Shown in pieces: positions 1 to 12,000 of a stretch of DNA of 64,000 nucleotides. Where the stretch lies: the NCBI GenBank assembly GCA_009103225.1, contig RHPI01000140.1, positions 150,057 to 214,056 of the forward strand. Direction: 5' to 3'. The stretch comes from Chlorokybus atmophyticus. Taxonomy: Eukaryota; Streptophyta; Chlorokybophyceae; Chlorokybales; Chlorokybaceae. Position 1 is the stretch's first letter, and each line of letters begins with the position of its first letter. Under the pieces are notes generated by a model. The model did not search any database and was not told where the DNA came from. It saw only the letters and a list, made by a program, of their open reading frames with translations. A program made the translations under genes and the position numbers.

Positions 1-213
1 GTGCAGCTGGGTGGTATGCATACAAATGTTGCCCTATTGTTCCCTTATCTCATCTACAAAGCAAGAAGGTGCACGCCAAGTCTCTTCATTCACAAAACAT
101 GCATTTCGAGAGTCCAAACTGTACACCCTGAAAGCCAACCTTCCAGCTCAAGCAATTGCTGATCTGTCCAGCTGTCAGGCTCCAAGCTACCAACAAGTCG
201 CTAAACGTCTGCC

Positions 214-3200
214 TCAATCGCTTTTGTCTTCGCTGCCGGAGCTTTCAGACTCTTGCTTGCTCGGTTTCTTGCTAGCTTTGCTAGACTCCTTCTTGCTCGG
301 TCCTGCGCCGTCCCCATCCGGTTTGTAAGCTTTCATCTGCTCACCGTAGCGGCTTTTGTCGGCAGCTGCCTGCTGCTCATAAGGCTTCTTCTCTTCAGCT
401 GCAAGCAAAGGCAAGGCAGCATGAGACATTGAGGTAGATGCCTGGGGATGTATGTACTGCTGGACGCATGCAAGTACCTGAGAGGCTCTTCCACCTCTCT
501 CCTAGAACCTTGCCGACCTCACCGAACGAGATCCCAGGCCTTTCAGCCTTGACTTTCTGTTAACGGCATTGGGTGGTAAGTTTCATTGAAGCTATAGCAA
601 GCATGTCTTGCGCATGTCTCTGGTAAAAGAGGACAAGCACACATCTGCTGCTAAACCCAGCAGGCCGGCACACGCTTACATCTCGATTGGCATTGGCAAA
701 GAACATGTAGGCTGACATCCCGCGCTTTGGAGCATTTGGGTCCTTCTTCTTCTTCTCCTTCTTTTGCTTTCCTCCATCTGCACAAATCGGCAGTGAGATC
801 AACTCTTCATTTAGCTAGCTAATACTGATAACGAATGCCAACAGCTGTACATAATCCAGTCATGCACTAGAGTGCACAAAGTGGACATCTTCTCAACTGA
901 CTGATCAGCAAAACAGGGTGAATGGCCGATGACAAAAGGCAAGGCCAACACCACCAACCTGCTGGTTCGGGGGCTTTCTTGGCTTTCTTCGGGGCGGGCT
1001 CCTTCTTCTCTTTCTCTTTCCTCTTGGCTGTGGGCGGCGGAGTGCTCTTGCGCATCTTCTCTTTCCGCACCTCTTGCACCTCGTCCGAGTCCGCGTCGCT
1101 TGCATCACCGCCGCCACCGGCTCCAGAAGCATCTGAACCTCCTTCAGACGACTCAGTCGGGGAGCCGCCATCCGTGTCCTCACCAGCGTTGAAGTCTTCA
1201 TCCTGAGATAAGGAAGGGTTTTCAAGTTGGATGTGTCACACGAGCAAGGACACCACACCAAAGCCAGGCTTGTGCACAGGAATAGCTGCCGGCCAACGCA
1301 GCTACTAACGCCAGTGATGCATACCTCTTCATCTGACTCTTCGTCAATCATGTTCATATGCGGGTCAACGTCGTCAAGATCCGTGACGCGTCCAGTGGCG
1401 GCTTGCCCGCCAGGACCCTTCGCTGCGTCCTCCATGTTCGTGATGCGCAGCTTCTTCGCACTGCGCACGCAAAGCTGTTGGTCTGGCAATTGTATGCAAG
1501 GCCTGGGTAGTATGCTGAGATGCAGCCACAATCAGTTGTGCAGATGCTGGTTATCTAACAAGTTTTGTACACGCATGCACAAAACTTGTTGCTATGCTTA
1601 CGTGATGAAGCTGAACAGGTTGGAGTACTCACTGCGCTGGATATTCCTAAACTGATAGTCCATCTGCAAAGCAACCGGGTCAACGCTTTCCACACATGCA
1701 GGTGCCACCAAAGCATGACCCGATTGCAACTAACAGCTGGAACATCATGAATCACCTCAGTCTTGAGACGCATGTACAAATCAAACGTCTTGGCAGAGTT
1801 CATGCTGCCTCCCTGTCCTTGTCGCTCGAACTCTATATAGTCAACCTGTACCAAAGTGTAGAAAATTCTGCCAGAGCTCTAGCTGAGGCGCATTGACAAG
1901 CTGTTGCACCATAGCAATTGCCTCAAGAGGCGCATGTTGGGTTGTGTGAATATAACTTACATCATCATACGGTATCAGCGCCGGCGGCTTATGTACAGCA
2001 AAGAAGCATCGCTCCAGAGGATACAGGTAGCCTTCATCAGCTTTCAATGAGCAGCGAATCTGTTGTTCACCAAAACCTTGAACTGACTGATGAACAACCA
2101 CAATCCACAATGCAACTGCGACATTGCGGACTGCACTTATTATCAACACATCATATGGCAGAAAGCAACCTGACAGAACCACGCGTACCGCAACACCATC
2201 AGACGCACTGCGGAAGGTTCCCGGCTTAGACAGCTTGGTTCCAGACAAGCCCTTCAGAATCTTGCTGAAGACGTCGTGTGACAGCCCTTTGTATGAAGAC
2301 TGGAGCTTGCCTTCATACTTTGTCTTCAACACCTCCTCTGATATTTCTAGGTCGCACTCCGTCTCCTCATCTGCTGGGAACTGCACAGCACATCGTGTTC
2401 ACGCAATCACGCACTCGCATATTCACGTTGGGCACATGTCCACATTGCACAAGCTGCATTTCGAACATGTGTGTGTTGTACAGACTTAAACCAAACAGCA
2501 GAAGCCAGCACACACGATCCACACTGGCTTTACTGGGCATCATACCTGCAGGAGTATGTGCGGGTAGAAAGTTTGACCTTTCCGAATAGGAGGGTCTAAG
2601 CAGATAATCACAAGGGTTTGAGGCAAATTGCCCTGCCATAAGCAGACAAATCACTCAACTCACCATGTCAGGCCGATGCTCAACTAACTGCGCAACATAA
2701 CTCGCAAACATGACTCACAAAACTTTGCAGCAAGCTGCTGCTATTGTTTAAAGAACAGGTGCAGCCCTGACTGACGTCAATTATGTACCTTGGGCAGCAC
2801 AAAGAGGCGCATGACTGATGAGTACTGAATCTTGAAGTCGTTGGCCTGCCCTTGCAAGCGCAGGAATGTGCTGTGTAGCTCAACATGATACCTCCCTCTG
2901 CATGACAATAGTCATGACACAAGTGGTACACACACCGGCCAGTGCGGTCAGGAAGCATGCAGACCAAGCTTACCTAGGTATAGTGACGGCGATCTCGTCA
3001 AAAGCAACAATCGCGTCCCCTGTGACACCCACGTCTGCCTGCTCTGTTATCCTGGAATGAAACACCTGCCATGCAAATCAATGAACTACTGTTGGCATTG
3101 AAAGTCGATGTAGACGATAATATATGTGCCGCTGTGAATGACAGCAAATCGGGAGCATGGAGCCAAACACGATAGCCACGCACGATGTGACAAGCGTGAG

Positions 3201-4666
3201 TAAGTGCAAACAGTGCGAACCTTTGCGGATGGAACGTCATCATCACCCTCAAAGTCTGGGTTGGTTTGGGGTATGTGAAAGCTAAGTTCCACTAGAGAGT
3301 CTTTCTGCAAGGAAACATTGTTTGTTCACACGCAATACCACAACCAGAGCACACTAGTAAACACATGGCAAATGCTGCGCTGATTGACAAAGGGAAACAG
3401 TACCTCAGAAGCACCGGTTGTGTCGTCTATGTGAAATTGTATTACAACTTCGTTTTTGCCTTGAAGCATTGCTTGCGATACATCTGCCAGTGGCAGGTCG
3501 AAAGCCTGCTTGCCCCCAACTTTGAAGTTGAGCATTGAACCTGCAGCATAACAATGCATCAAGGTAGCGCCTCTCATGCAACACCCTAAAGAAGTACTGT
3601 TGCATGCAAATCAGTGCCATACCCCTTATGTCACAATCACCCCAATTTCGACCAGTCAGAGCCAGCTGCTGCTCCTCAAGCTCCATCCCAAAGTGCTCCT
3701 TGGCGTGCTCAGTCAGGGTCGTCAAATCCTGTGCATACGCGCAAAGAAACGTTAAGATCACCCAGTTAACATAACCTTCAGGCATGCATAAGAGTTGCTG
3801 TTGATCCTTCATGCAGGCTGCACGACAAACAACGTTGAGAAAGCAGAAATGTGCACTTCATTTGCACATATGCAGCCTCACCGCTTCGCGGAAGCCGTCG
3901 AACTTCACGTTCTGCCCCGCTTTTTGGCATACAACCAACTGAAAGGCTTTGGGCATGCGCATCCATTGCAGGCGGCTGATGTCGCTTTTGGACACTTCCA
4001 CCAGTTTGCCTCCACCAGCTCTTCGCCACAGAAAGCCATTCTGATGTACCCGTAACTGCCCTTGATTCTGCAATCGGCAGGACTGTCACCACAGTAGCTC
4101 AATGTTGAAGCGATGCGACAATACGCTGTCATCAAGTTCCATTCTGCATGCAATGGGCTACATTCACCGCACCACTTGGGTACGCTCTACGCTGACGGGA
4201 CACATGCAATAAGCAAAGAATTCCTGACCCCAGATAGCGCTGTATATACGCGTGAAGCTGTGCCATGCAGGACGTTGCACAATGCGTTTCGAGAGTTCTG
4301 TGGATGGTGCGGAAGAACAAGGCTTCTTGCGATGCAACGTGCTAGCATGCAGGTGCGTTGGCAAGCCCTCGACAACCACAGCAAAGTTAGTGCAATTGAT
4401 CAGTTGCACAGAAGGCATAGCAGTTGGTTGCTGCAAAGCTACCCTGCCCTGCGTGTACTGAATTTACTGAGAAACAATAGCTAAGATGGAGTAAGCCCGT
4501 AATCACCGACGGGACAAACGAGGCAGTGCCTAACAACAAACAAACTGCTTGCATGCAGACAATCCTGAGCTCCAAAACTTACAGCGTTCATAGCCCGGCC
4601 CCCGAGGTATATGGAGCCGAAGCTGTGCACGCCAGCAGCATCGCCCATCTTGTGCAGCAGATCCAA
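214..4666 (-). CDS. SSRP1: FACT complex subunit SSRP1 (HMG-box histone chaperone)
   Basis: SSRP1 pairs with SPT16 to form FACT, which loosens and rebuilds H2A-H2B/nucleosome contacts during transcription and replication in the nucleus. I place 17 exons, all with splice signals and consistent phase: 4666-4583, 4067-3882, 3728-3623, 3540-3404, 3304-3221, 3065-2974, 2897-2789, 2632-2546, 2380-2189, 2059-1961, 1845-1756, 1663-1602, 1460-1325, 1202-959, 777-680, 556-478, 398-214. They give about 689 aa, the usual family length. In order they encode the N-terminal domain (LGGRAMN, then LWRRAGGGK and [11 protein letters not shown]), the tandem-PH middle domain ([26 protein letters not shown]), an acidic then Lys-rich linker (DEESDEE, then [15 protein letters not shown]), the HMG box ([20 protein letters not shown], then [15 protein letters not shown]) and a charged tail ending in SGSEDKSD. 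A second in-frame Met at 4648 could be the true start. The exon 5 donor is weak (gttcgc). The gene is head-to-head with the PA-domain gene 214 bp away. Confidence 0.95.
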
Positions 4667-5078
4667 ACTAGGGCAACTTCCCCTCGGATGTCACCACGAC
4701 GCTCTCCCCAACGCCGCCACCTTCACCGCCGCCGCCGTCGCTGGCGGGAGAAACCCTAAATGGGGTTTGAATGCGTTTTGCGCGGGAAATGACAGCAAAC
4801 AAGTGCAGCTCAAATATAAATAATGATGAACCTACTAAATTCAACACTGATAATAGCCGTAGTCAGCTTATTTGAAAAAATGGCGGGCGGCGCAGTGGCG
4901 GCGGCGGCGTCCGCGGCGTCCGTGGCGACGATGTTCTGGGAGTTGTCCAGCTTCTTCGCCAAGACGCAGACGTTGTCGGTGTTGTGCGTGCTGATGCTGC
5001 GGGGAGAGCGGTTGCTGCTGTGGGGCGACGGGACAGCTGGCCGCTGCGTCATCACCAGCAACGTCGTCAAGCCCCCCN

Positions 5079-5301
5079 CTCGTGCACGGGGAGTCCGACC
5101 CGAATGTTGGGTTGTGTAGTCTGCAAGTATGTGGTTGTGGTTTGTTGGTCATAACAGAGAAAACAAACACGAAGATATAAGACAATTGATTGTGTGAACA
5201 CATGGGTGCATCACTGAATGGATAATGCATGGTGCACTGAATGCACAAATGAGAACCTTGAAACAGCGGTTGAAACCATGATACAACGAATGGAGTGATT
5301 T
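5079..5301 (-). repeat. 223-bp perfect copy of part of the GH16 gene
   Basis: This segment is base-for-base identical to 16055-16277, as far as I can check by eye. In the GH16 gene that stretch covers the 5' part of exon 11 ([12 protein letters not shown]) and most of the intron before it. Here it is bounded on the left by six C and a single N (5078), and on the right by CCCCCTCTC. Perfect identity and homopolymer borders suggest a mis-filled assembly gap rather than an old duplication. Confidence 0.9.
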
Positions 5302-6314
5302 CCCCCTCTCGACGCCGCCATCGCCGATTTCGCCCGGCGGTGCCCCCAGACTGCATAAGGCGTCCTGCTTTGGCTTGTCCCTGCGGATGGCTGCAGCCCT
5401 GTGCATGCTGACATGGACGCCGACAAGGAGGTCCCCGCCTGGATTGCCCTCATTGAGCCGGGCAGCTGCCTCGTCTACAGCAAAGACCTCCACGCCCAGC
5501 TTGCCGGCGCCGCGGCCGACATTGTCTACGACCATGTTGACCCCCCCGCCAACATGACCAGTAAGGTTTTTGCTAGCATTCTGCTAGCATGAACTGCTCA
5601 ATGTGTTTGTTGCCATTATTGTTGTTGTTTGCATGGTTGTGTCCTTGGCTTTTGTACTCTTGCTTGGCTGTGATCGTGTAATAGCACACAGTGTATGTGC
5701 CTATGCTGTGAATTTGTTTTTTGACGTGCCAACTTTCAACAACACATGTACATACATGCAAAACCACATGCAGTTTGTGTGTGATCCAAGGTCAAGCATG
5801 TTTAGTTGTACCATGCATACGTTCTAAAAACATGCATGTTGTTGTTGAAGATAACTACATGACTGCTTGACATGCTCTGCATGTCGTAACATGCGTGCAA
5901 CACTGCATAGCTGTGCACACACGTCTTGACCAACTTAGCATATATACAAGCAGGCTGCTTAAGCATTGGACCAATGTGCCTTTCCTTGTTGCAGTCGCAC
6001 AAAATGCCAGCGACATCCACATCCTTTGCGTGTCCATTAACCAAAAGGACGGGCAGCTGTTGCGTGTACTCCTCACAGCGCGAGCGCGCAAGGATCAAGC
6101 GATGGCGCTGCTCGAGCCCGCACGCAGAGACTACAGCGACATCTGACACGACCTCGCAGGAGCTTCTGTCTCGCTTCTGATTACCGTGGCCTATATTGTT
6201 ATCTGCGTCCTGGGGATGTTCGTTACTTTTTTGCTTTTCGGCTTTGCCCGTCGCGATTGAACACGCCATTAGGTGATGAAGATGTGGGTGTCAAGTGCAA
6301 AGCTCCCCCCCCCC

Positions 6315-6574
6315 NNNNNNNNNNNNNNNNNNNNNNNNNNNNNNNNNNNNNNNNNNNNNNNNNNNNNNNNNNNNNNNNNNNNNNNNNNNNNNNNNNNNNN
6401 NNNNNNNNNNNNNNNNNNNNNNNNNNNNNNNNNNNNNNNNNNNNNNNNNNNNNNNNNNNNNNNNNNNNNNNNNNNNNNNNNNNNNNNNNNNNNNNNNNNN
6501 NNNNNNNNNNNNNNNNNNNNNNNNNNNNNNNNNNNNNNNNNNNNNNNNNNNNNNNNNNNNNNNNNNNNNNNNNN
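6315..6574. other. Assembly gap (260 N) flanked by poly-C
   Basis: Ten C precede the gap and six C follow it. It interrupts the 3' half of the PA-domain gene, so a cytosolic domain may be hidden here. Confidence 0.99.
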
Positions 6575-6931
6575 CCCCCCTCCGCGTGTTCATTGCTGAG
6601 ACTGATAGCGTGCAGGTTGAAGAACGAGAGAGGAACATGGCGTTAGAACTCTACATGCGCGTTTGAAAACGGCAGTTGAAGAGACCATGCCGCCGCTGTG
6701 CTGTCTTTGGCATGCGAGCGGTGCTTGCTGATGTACACATCTTGTGTGCATGTACATGTGTAGATTTGTTTTATGGATGGTGTGTGTGTGGCTTCGGGTT
6801 GATGCCAAAAAGCCCCACGCCATGATATTCAAATGTACACGCGTCCAGTAACTTCAGCTTGTAGTCCAACAAGCCATATGTACAGTCACTACATGGTAGG
6901 TAGCATAGCGCTGCTGATTAACTGTGTGCGC

Positions 6932-8376
6932 TCATGCCTTCTGCAGCCTTCCCTCATCCAACATTGCTGCAATAAGAGCGTCAACCTCAGACTCCGAAAC
7001 TGGCTTCACATCTTCTGTGTTGAGCTGAAACTTGCGTAAAGACTTGTCGACACGAGCAGCAAGGCGTTCAACCTGGACGTCTGTAAGGTTGTGTGGAGTC
7101 TGCCTTGCTCGCTCCAGATTGCTGACAGGCTGCGAGCGTATATAGAACATGTTATCCTCGTCGCTATCACTAGAATGAATGCTGCCACCATCACTTTCAA
7201 GTGCACTCTCATCGTCGCTCTCCAAGTCAGTAAACCTGGAAACATCTCACGTCAGACAACACAACCGTATCTGCCAACAACTTACAACAGGGGGAACTGT
7301 CGAGAGACAATGTTTTGCTTCAGTACGCGTTGTTGGTGTCAGTTGTAGACAGTGTCCCAAATATGCTGTTGCCGGATGCTTGGCTGGTGGACACTTCACT
7401 ATCATTGGCAGGATCCTTCAAGCGCTGCAGCCTCGCCTTCAGCATTGCATCAAAGTCATCGCCATCTTCAACAGCAGTCTGCCCATTTCCGCTTGCTGGA
7501 ACACATTCCACAAGTGGTATGGCACCGTCAGTAAATCCACAACCGACAAAGACATGGACACACACACACACACAACCAACTCACCAGCGCAAATCAAAGC
7601 ACGACGACACCAACATGGGATTGGATACGCACATGCATGCGTGTGCGCGCACACGCACGGGAACGTCTGTGAGAACCAGCACACATACACACATACACAC
7701 ATGGGCGTGTGCGTGCATGCAGGCATGCAGGCAGGCAAGCAGGCATGTAAGGCATGGAGAAGCAGCAGCCCTTGGCAGCACACAGTCTTGTCTGCCCTTA
7801 GCTGCAGGAGGCTTACCAGTTGCTGACATTGCGCGTGCTGTGGCAGCCTGCAGCTGGCGATAGCGCTCCTCAAGAGATGGCGCCAAGCCGGTTGTGTAAT
7901 GGTGGGCGCCTGTGTTCACATGAAGAACCTGCAAACCCAGACATCCAATGAACCTGGCACAGTGTTAGCCTCCACAGTTGACGTACAGACTATGTACCAC
8001 GACCAGAAACATTACCCAACGACACTATTCAACACCTTACATGCACGGGCACAATGTGACCCTGAGGTGAAGCACTTCTTGCTGTCATTCTGTTGTCCAA
8101 AAGCGTGTTAAGAAATGCATGGTTCTCTATTATCTCAGGCGCTGGAATGCTCAACATCAACTAATGCATGTTCTTGGTGTTAGGACGTTGTCGAGAGCTA
8201 TACATATATACAGACCACTTGATGGCAATTACACGAGTTGAACGGGTTGTGTTATATGTGTAGCTCACTGCTAGCTGGAGTATGAGTCGCAATTCAAAAG
8301 CCCAGCCTACCTGCTCATCCTCCGCCTGCGCAAGCAGCTCATCCACAGCATCCGGATCAACAGGTACACGCGCCAT
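6932..8376 (-). CDS. Uncharacterised acidic protein, 216 aa
   Basis: I do not recognise the family. Four exons fit perfectly in phase: 8376-8311, 7928-7817, 7495-7327, 7235-6932. The protein starts MARVPVDPDAVDELLAQAED and continues with SLEERYRQLQAATARAM and DDFDAMLKARLQRLKDP. A Ser/Asp/Glu-rich acidic stretch (LESDDESALESDGGS, then SSDSDEDN) follows. The C-terminal third looks helical (VERLAARVDKSLRKFQ, then SEVDALIAAMLDEG). There is no signal peptide or membrane segment. The short DELLAQA and LKARLQRLK helices loosely recall abscission/ESCRT-linked proteins such as ANCHR, but this is too weak to name it. Intron 2 (7496-7816) is full of CA/TG and GC alternations. It is divergently arranged with the dynamin gene. 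Confidence 0.8.
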
Positions 8377-9042
8377 GCTGCTATGCTGTTCAATTCTTCA
8401 CCTCCATCCACCTCCTCGCCCTCCTCCTTGTCGTTGCCGTCGCCGTCGCCGTCCTTCCGCCGCCTGTCTTCGCAGCAGCTCACCATGCACCGAAACTATC
8501 GGAAGTCGACTATCTTTCTTATACAATTATGGTGTACAAGTATATTGATATCTAAGTCTTCGACAAACAAGTTAGTCTGGTTGGCTAACTGCGATCTAAG
8601 CTGCGTTATTCAGACGAGCAATTCTCACATGGCTGCCAGCTGGCAGTGCAAGAGTGGCAGCGCCAGCGTGGCGGCGGAGGAGCAGGAGGGCGAGGCGGAA
8701 GCAGCGTCGTGGGTGTGAGACATGATCGCACACTGTTGCTGCTTGCTGGAGAGCTGATTGAACATGATGTGCTGAGTCGCAAGCACACAAGCCAAGGCGC
8801 CGGAACTGCAGCTTGTCTACCAGGTAAGCTGCTCAATTGCAAGCATCACTGTTACAATCAGTGCCAACAGCGCGTGTTGTGTATGTGAAGACAGAATTGT
8901 GTCACTGCCGCAGACAAGCAGCATGGCATGCTGCAGTCATGATTGCAACGTCTGCTTGCTTGAAGTGGTATGCTTGCGTCAGCTGCTGAGCAGCTGTCCT
9001 GTTGCATCCACAGCCAAGGTGCGAGCTTGACAGACAACCAAT
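8377..9042. promoter_or_regulatory. Intergenic spacer between two divergent genes
   Basis: This spacer should hold both promoters, for the acidic protein (-) and the dynamin-like gene (+). A Gly/Arg-coding GC-rich block at 8640-8720 runs to a donor-like CCAG/gtaagc at 8822 and could be a 5' UTR exon of the dynamin gene. No protein there can be supported. Confidence 0.4.
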
Positions 9043-12000
9043 ATGGCGCAAGACGATGTTGACGATCAGTTGAAAGGTATGCGGCAAGACATAGGCAATT
9101 GTCTGCAACACACTGTGAGCGTACTTTCTTACCTGTTCAGTGCTTGCAACTTTGTTCGGTTCTCTCTTGAGCGTCTGCTATCGCTTTCAGCTCACCGTTG
9201 TACTGCAATTCAGCATGCATGTAAGTCAGATTGCTATCTGTGCAGTGTGTAATGTGCATGCCAACTGTCAGAATCCTTGCAGAAGCCATCAATTGCAATG
9301 GCGACGTGCATGAAGTGAAGTCTGCAGCGGAAGCAGCGGCTGCTGAATGCGATGTTCAGCCCAGTTGGTCTGCGCTTGACAGCGCGATGGAGGCGAAAGT
9401 TCGACCCTTTTTAGATCTGATGGATCAGGTATGTGCACACAATGCATCCTATTGCTTTGCTTGTGTCAATATCTCATCATGTGGATGTTGCCAGTTGCGT
9501 CAAGAAGGCATTCAGCATGACTTGGCGATACCGCAAATTGCTGTGGTTGGCGACCAGTCCAGCGGCAAGTCCAGCGTGCTGGAAAGCCTTTCTGGCATAC
9601 CTTTTCCTCGTGGCCGTGGAGCAGTCACGAGGTGTCCTATCGAAATACAGATGAAGCGTGGAGCAAACTGGGAGGTATGTGCATAACCGTTGATCTTGTG
9701 GGTGCCTCATTGACACCGTTGCGGCGCGAACTGGGTTACCAAAGCAGATAGTTTCATAACCACCATTGCTATCTTTCTTGCAACAGCAAGCAAGCTGAGT
9801 TCAAATGCCGTCGCAAGCTCACAAGTGTAGCTGTCAGTAACTTGCCTACAACAGCATGTGTGTCGCGTATGGCTATGTTGAACTGTAAACTGTGCAGCCA
9901 TGGAGAGGGACTGCGAGGATAGGTAGTGAAGAGCCTTGCATGCATTTGGAATCTCCTGAGAAGATGGAAGGGGCGATCAGGAAGTTGTCCGAGCAGCTTC
10001 TGAAGAGTCCAGGAGGGTGTGTGCAGTGTGCTGTTGTTCAACGACCTGTACTGCACTGAAAGACTAAGTCCATACATACTGCAGATACTCAGAGACAAGC
10101 ATTGTGGTTGAGGTGATCTCACCAGATGTGCCCGACCTCACGGTCATCGACCTCCCTGGCATAGTCCGAACAACGACTGCGGGACAGTCTGATCAAGTCA
10201 TGACACAGATTGACAACATGTACAAGCGCTACTTGCAGCAAGTGAGTGTTTGTCTCTTTTGTGAGTTGTCGACCAGACGCTCGCAGAAGCCTTGCTGATA
10301 ATCACTTGGCGTCACAGGAGCGCACGATTATTTTAGCTGTAGTTCCAGCCGACCAGGATATTGCCACAATTGAAATTCTAGAGCGAGCCAAGCAAGTTGA
10401 CCCGGTGGTGAGCACATGTTGCATTTTCTAAAATCGGGCTCAGCTTTTGAACCCAAGCTGTACCAACATGGCAATTGCTTGCAGGGCGACCGCACAATAC
10501 CAGTGTTGACAAAGCCTGATAAGGTGTTTCGATCTGAAGAAGATAGTGTGATATCTGTCATGAACAACATCACCAAACCGCAGAAGCTAGGGTATGCAAG
10601 CTGTTAACTATGTGACATTGTGGTGACAGCGTCCTGCTGACCATGGCTTGTGCTAGTTGCTGATATCTGTAAAAGCGATCATCTTGCTGTCATGTGCAAC
10701 CCAGTCATGGCCAATGCTTTGGCAGGTATGCAATGGTGAAGAACCGTTCCGCTCAGCAAATGAAGGACAACCTGAGCATACATGCTGCGCGCAAAGACGA
10801 GGAGCTGTTCTTCAAGACCCATCCCAAGTTTCGACAGCTGGACCCCACACAGCTGGGCATCCAGAATTTGGCAACACGACTGACAACGTAAGCATGATGT
10901 TGCTATTCAGTGTTGCTGGTATGGGGTTTAAGCACCATATGCTGCGCTTTACACATGCTTGTTGGCTAGTATTTCCCTGGTCACTGCTCGGATGCAACCG
11001 GTCTCCACACAGTGCATGGGTGACTGCGTATGTGTTAAGTTGCTTTGCAAGTACCGTCAATGTTGATGTTGTCAGACATACGACAACAGGTCATATGCTT
11101 CTACGGTCAACAGCGCTCAATGTGACTAGATGTGGCACTGTAGGTTGCTTGTGAGCCGCATTGAAGCTGCGCTTCCTTCAATGCACGAGGAGATTCTGGC
11201 TCAGTTGACAGAGACCGAAGCGCAGTTGAGAGATATGGGCGTCTCACCTCCTGATTCGCATGAGGAGCGTCAAAAGGCGCTGATACGTGTTGTGCAGGTA
11301 AGTGTTGTTGTTGTAAGCTTGGTTTGCATGTGCAATGCTCGTAGATCAAGTACAACCGACGCTGACCAGTGCTCATGACAGGGGTATTATGCAGAGTTAG
11401 ACGCGGAGGTGGAAGGCCGTGACGGCCGGCCGTCAGAAGCGACGTTGTCTCTTTACACAAAAGCTATGACATCTTGGCGGCACTTACAGCAGCGAGTTGC
11501 GGTGGACTTGAAGCCCAAGTTTGATGATCAGAAGATGAACGATGACATTGTCGCGAAGATTGAGGCTCAGCACAGTCGAGAGATACCCGGCTTCTTCAAG
11601 TACAAGGTACGTGCATCCAAGTGTTGACTATAGCTAGGGTTTGCAGCCGTATTGACCAGCAAGTTCGCTTTTGTATCATCAAGTGTTCTGGCAGTTGTTC
11701 AAGGAAGAAGTTGCGAGGATTGTAAAGAGTTGGCGATTTGATACAGACCTCTCAAGCAAGCAGGTTCTCGCAGCCATCAATCAGACTGTAAATCAGGTAC
11801 AGAGATTGCATTAAACAGTTGGTAAGCCTTACACGTTCATCTTGTTATGTTCATTGACACGGTTGTTCTGTAGCTTGCAGTTCAGATCGTGCATCAGTTC
11901 CCGCAGCTAAGAGCGACAGTGAAGTCGATTGCGGAGGAGGTTGCGGCGAAGCGCATGGTGGCCACGCGAGAAAGGTTGGAGGAGCTCTTCGACCAGGAGA

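Larger units (their letters stand above)
4880..6666 (+). pseudogene. PA-domain type I membrane protein, broken (possible RING ligase or sorting-receptor relative)
   Basis: The first block (4880-5071) is GC3-rich and begins MAGGAVAAAASAASVAT, with a hydrophobic stretch like a signal peptide or anchor. A 223-bp foreign segment (5079-5301) follows. From 5302 the sequence encodes a protease-associated (PA) domain: LLWLVPADGCSP, VPAWIALIEPGSC, then AQLAGAAADIVYDHVD, ending at a good donor after 5560. The next exon begins at 5995 (acceptor TTGTTGCAG) and finishes the PA fold (ILCVSINQKDGQLLRVLL). It then meets TGA at 6144-6146, immediately followed by a clear transmembrane segment (SLLITVAYIVICVLGMFVTF) and a second TGA at 6258-6260. 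The PA block upstream is also out of frame at two short runs near 5325 and 5357. The N gap 6315-6574 follows, and a possible C-terminal piece ends at 6666. PA domains mediate protein interaction in RNF13/RMR-type ligases, SPPL proteases and sorting receptors; no RING is visible. It is either a pseudogene or an intact gene with consensus errors. Confidence 0.5.

Noticed and set aside
8629-8716. 29-codon ORF upstream of the dynamin-like gene
   Set aside because: Low-complexity Glu/Ala-rich frame; more likely 5' UTR or intergenic sequence.
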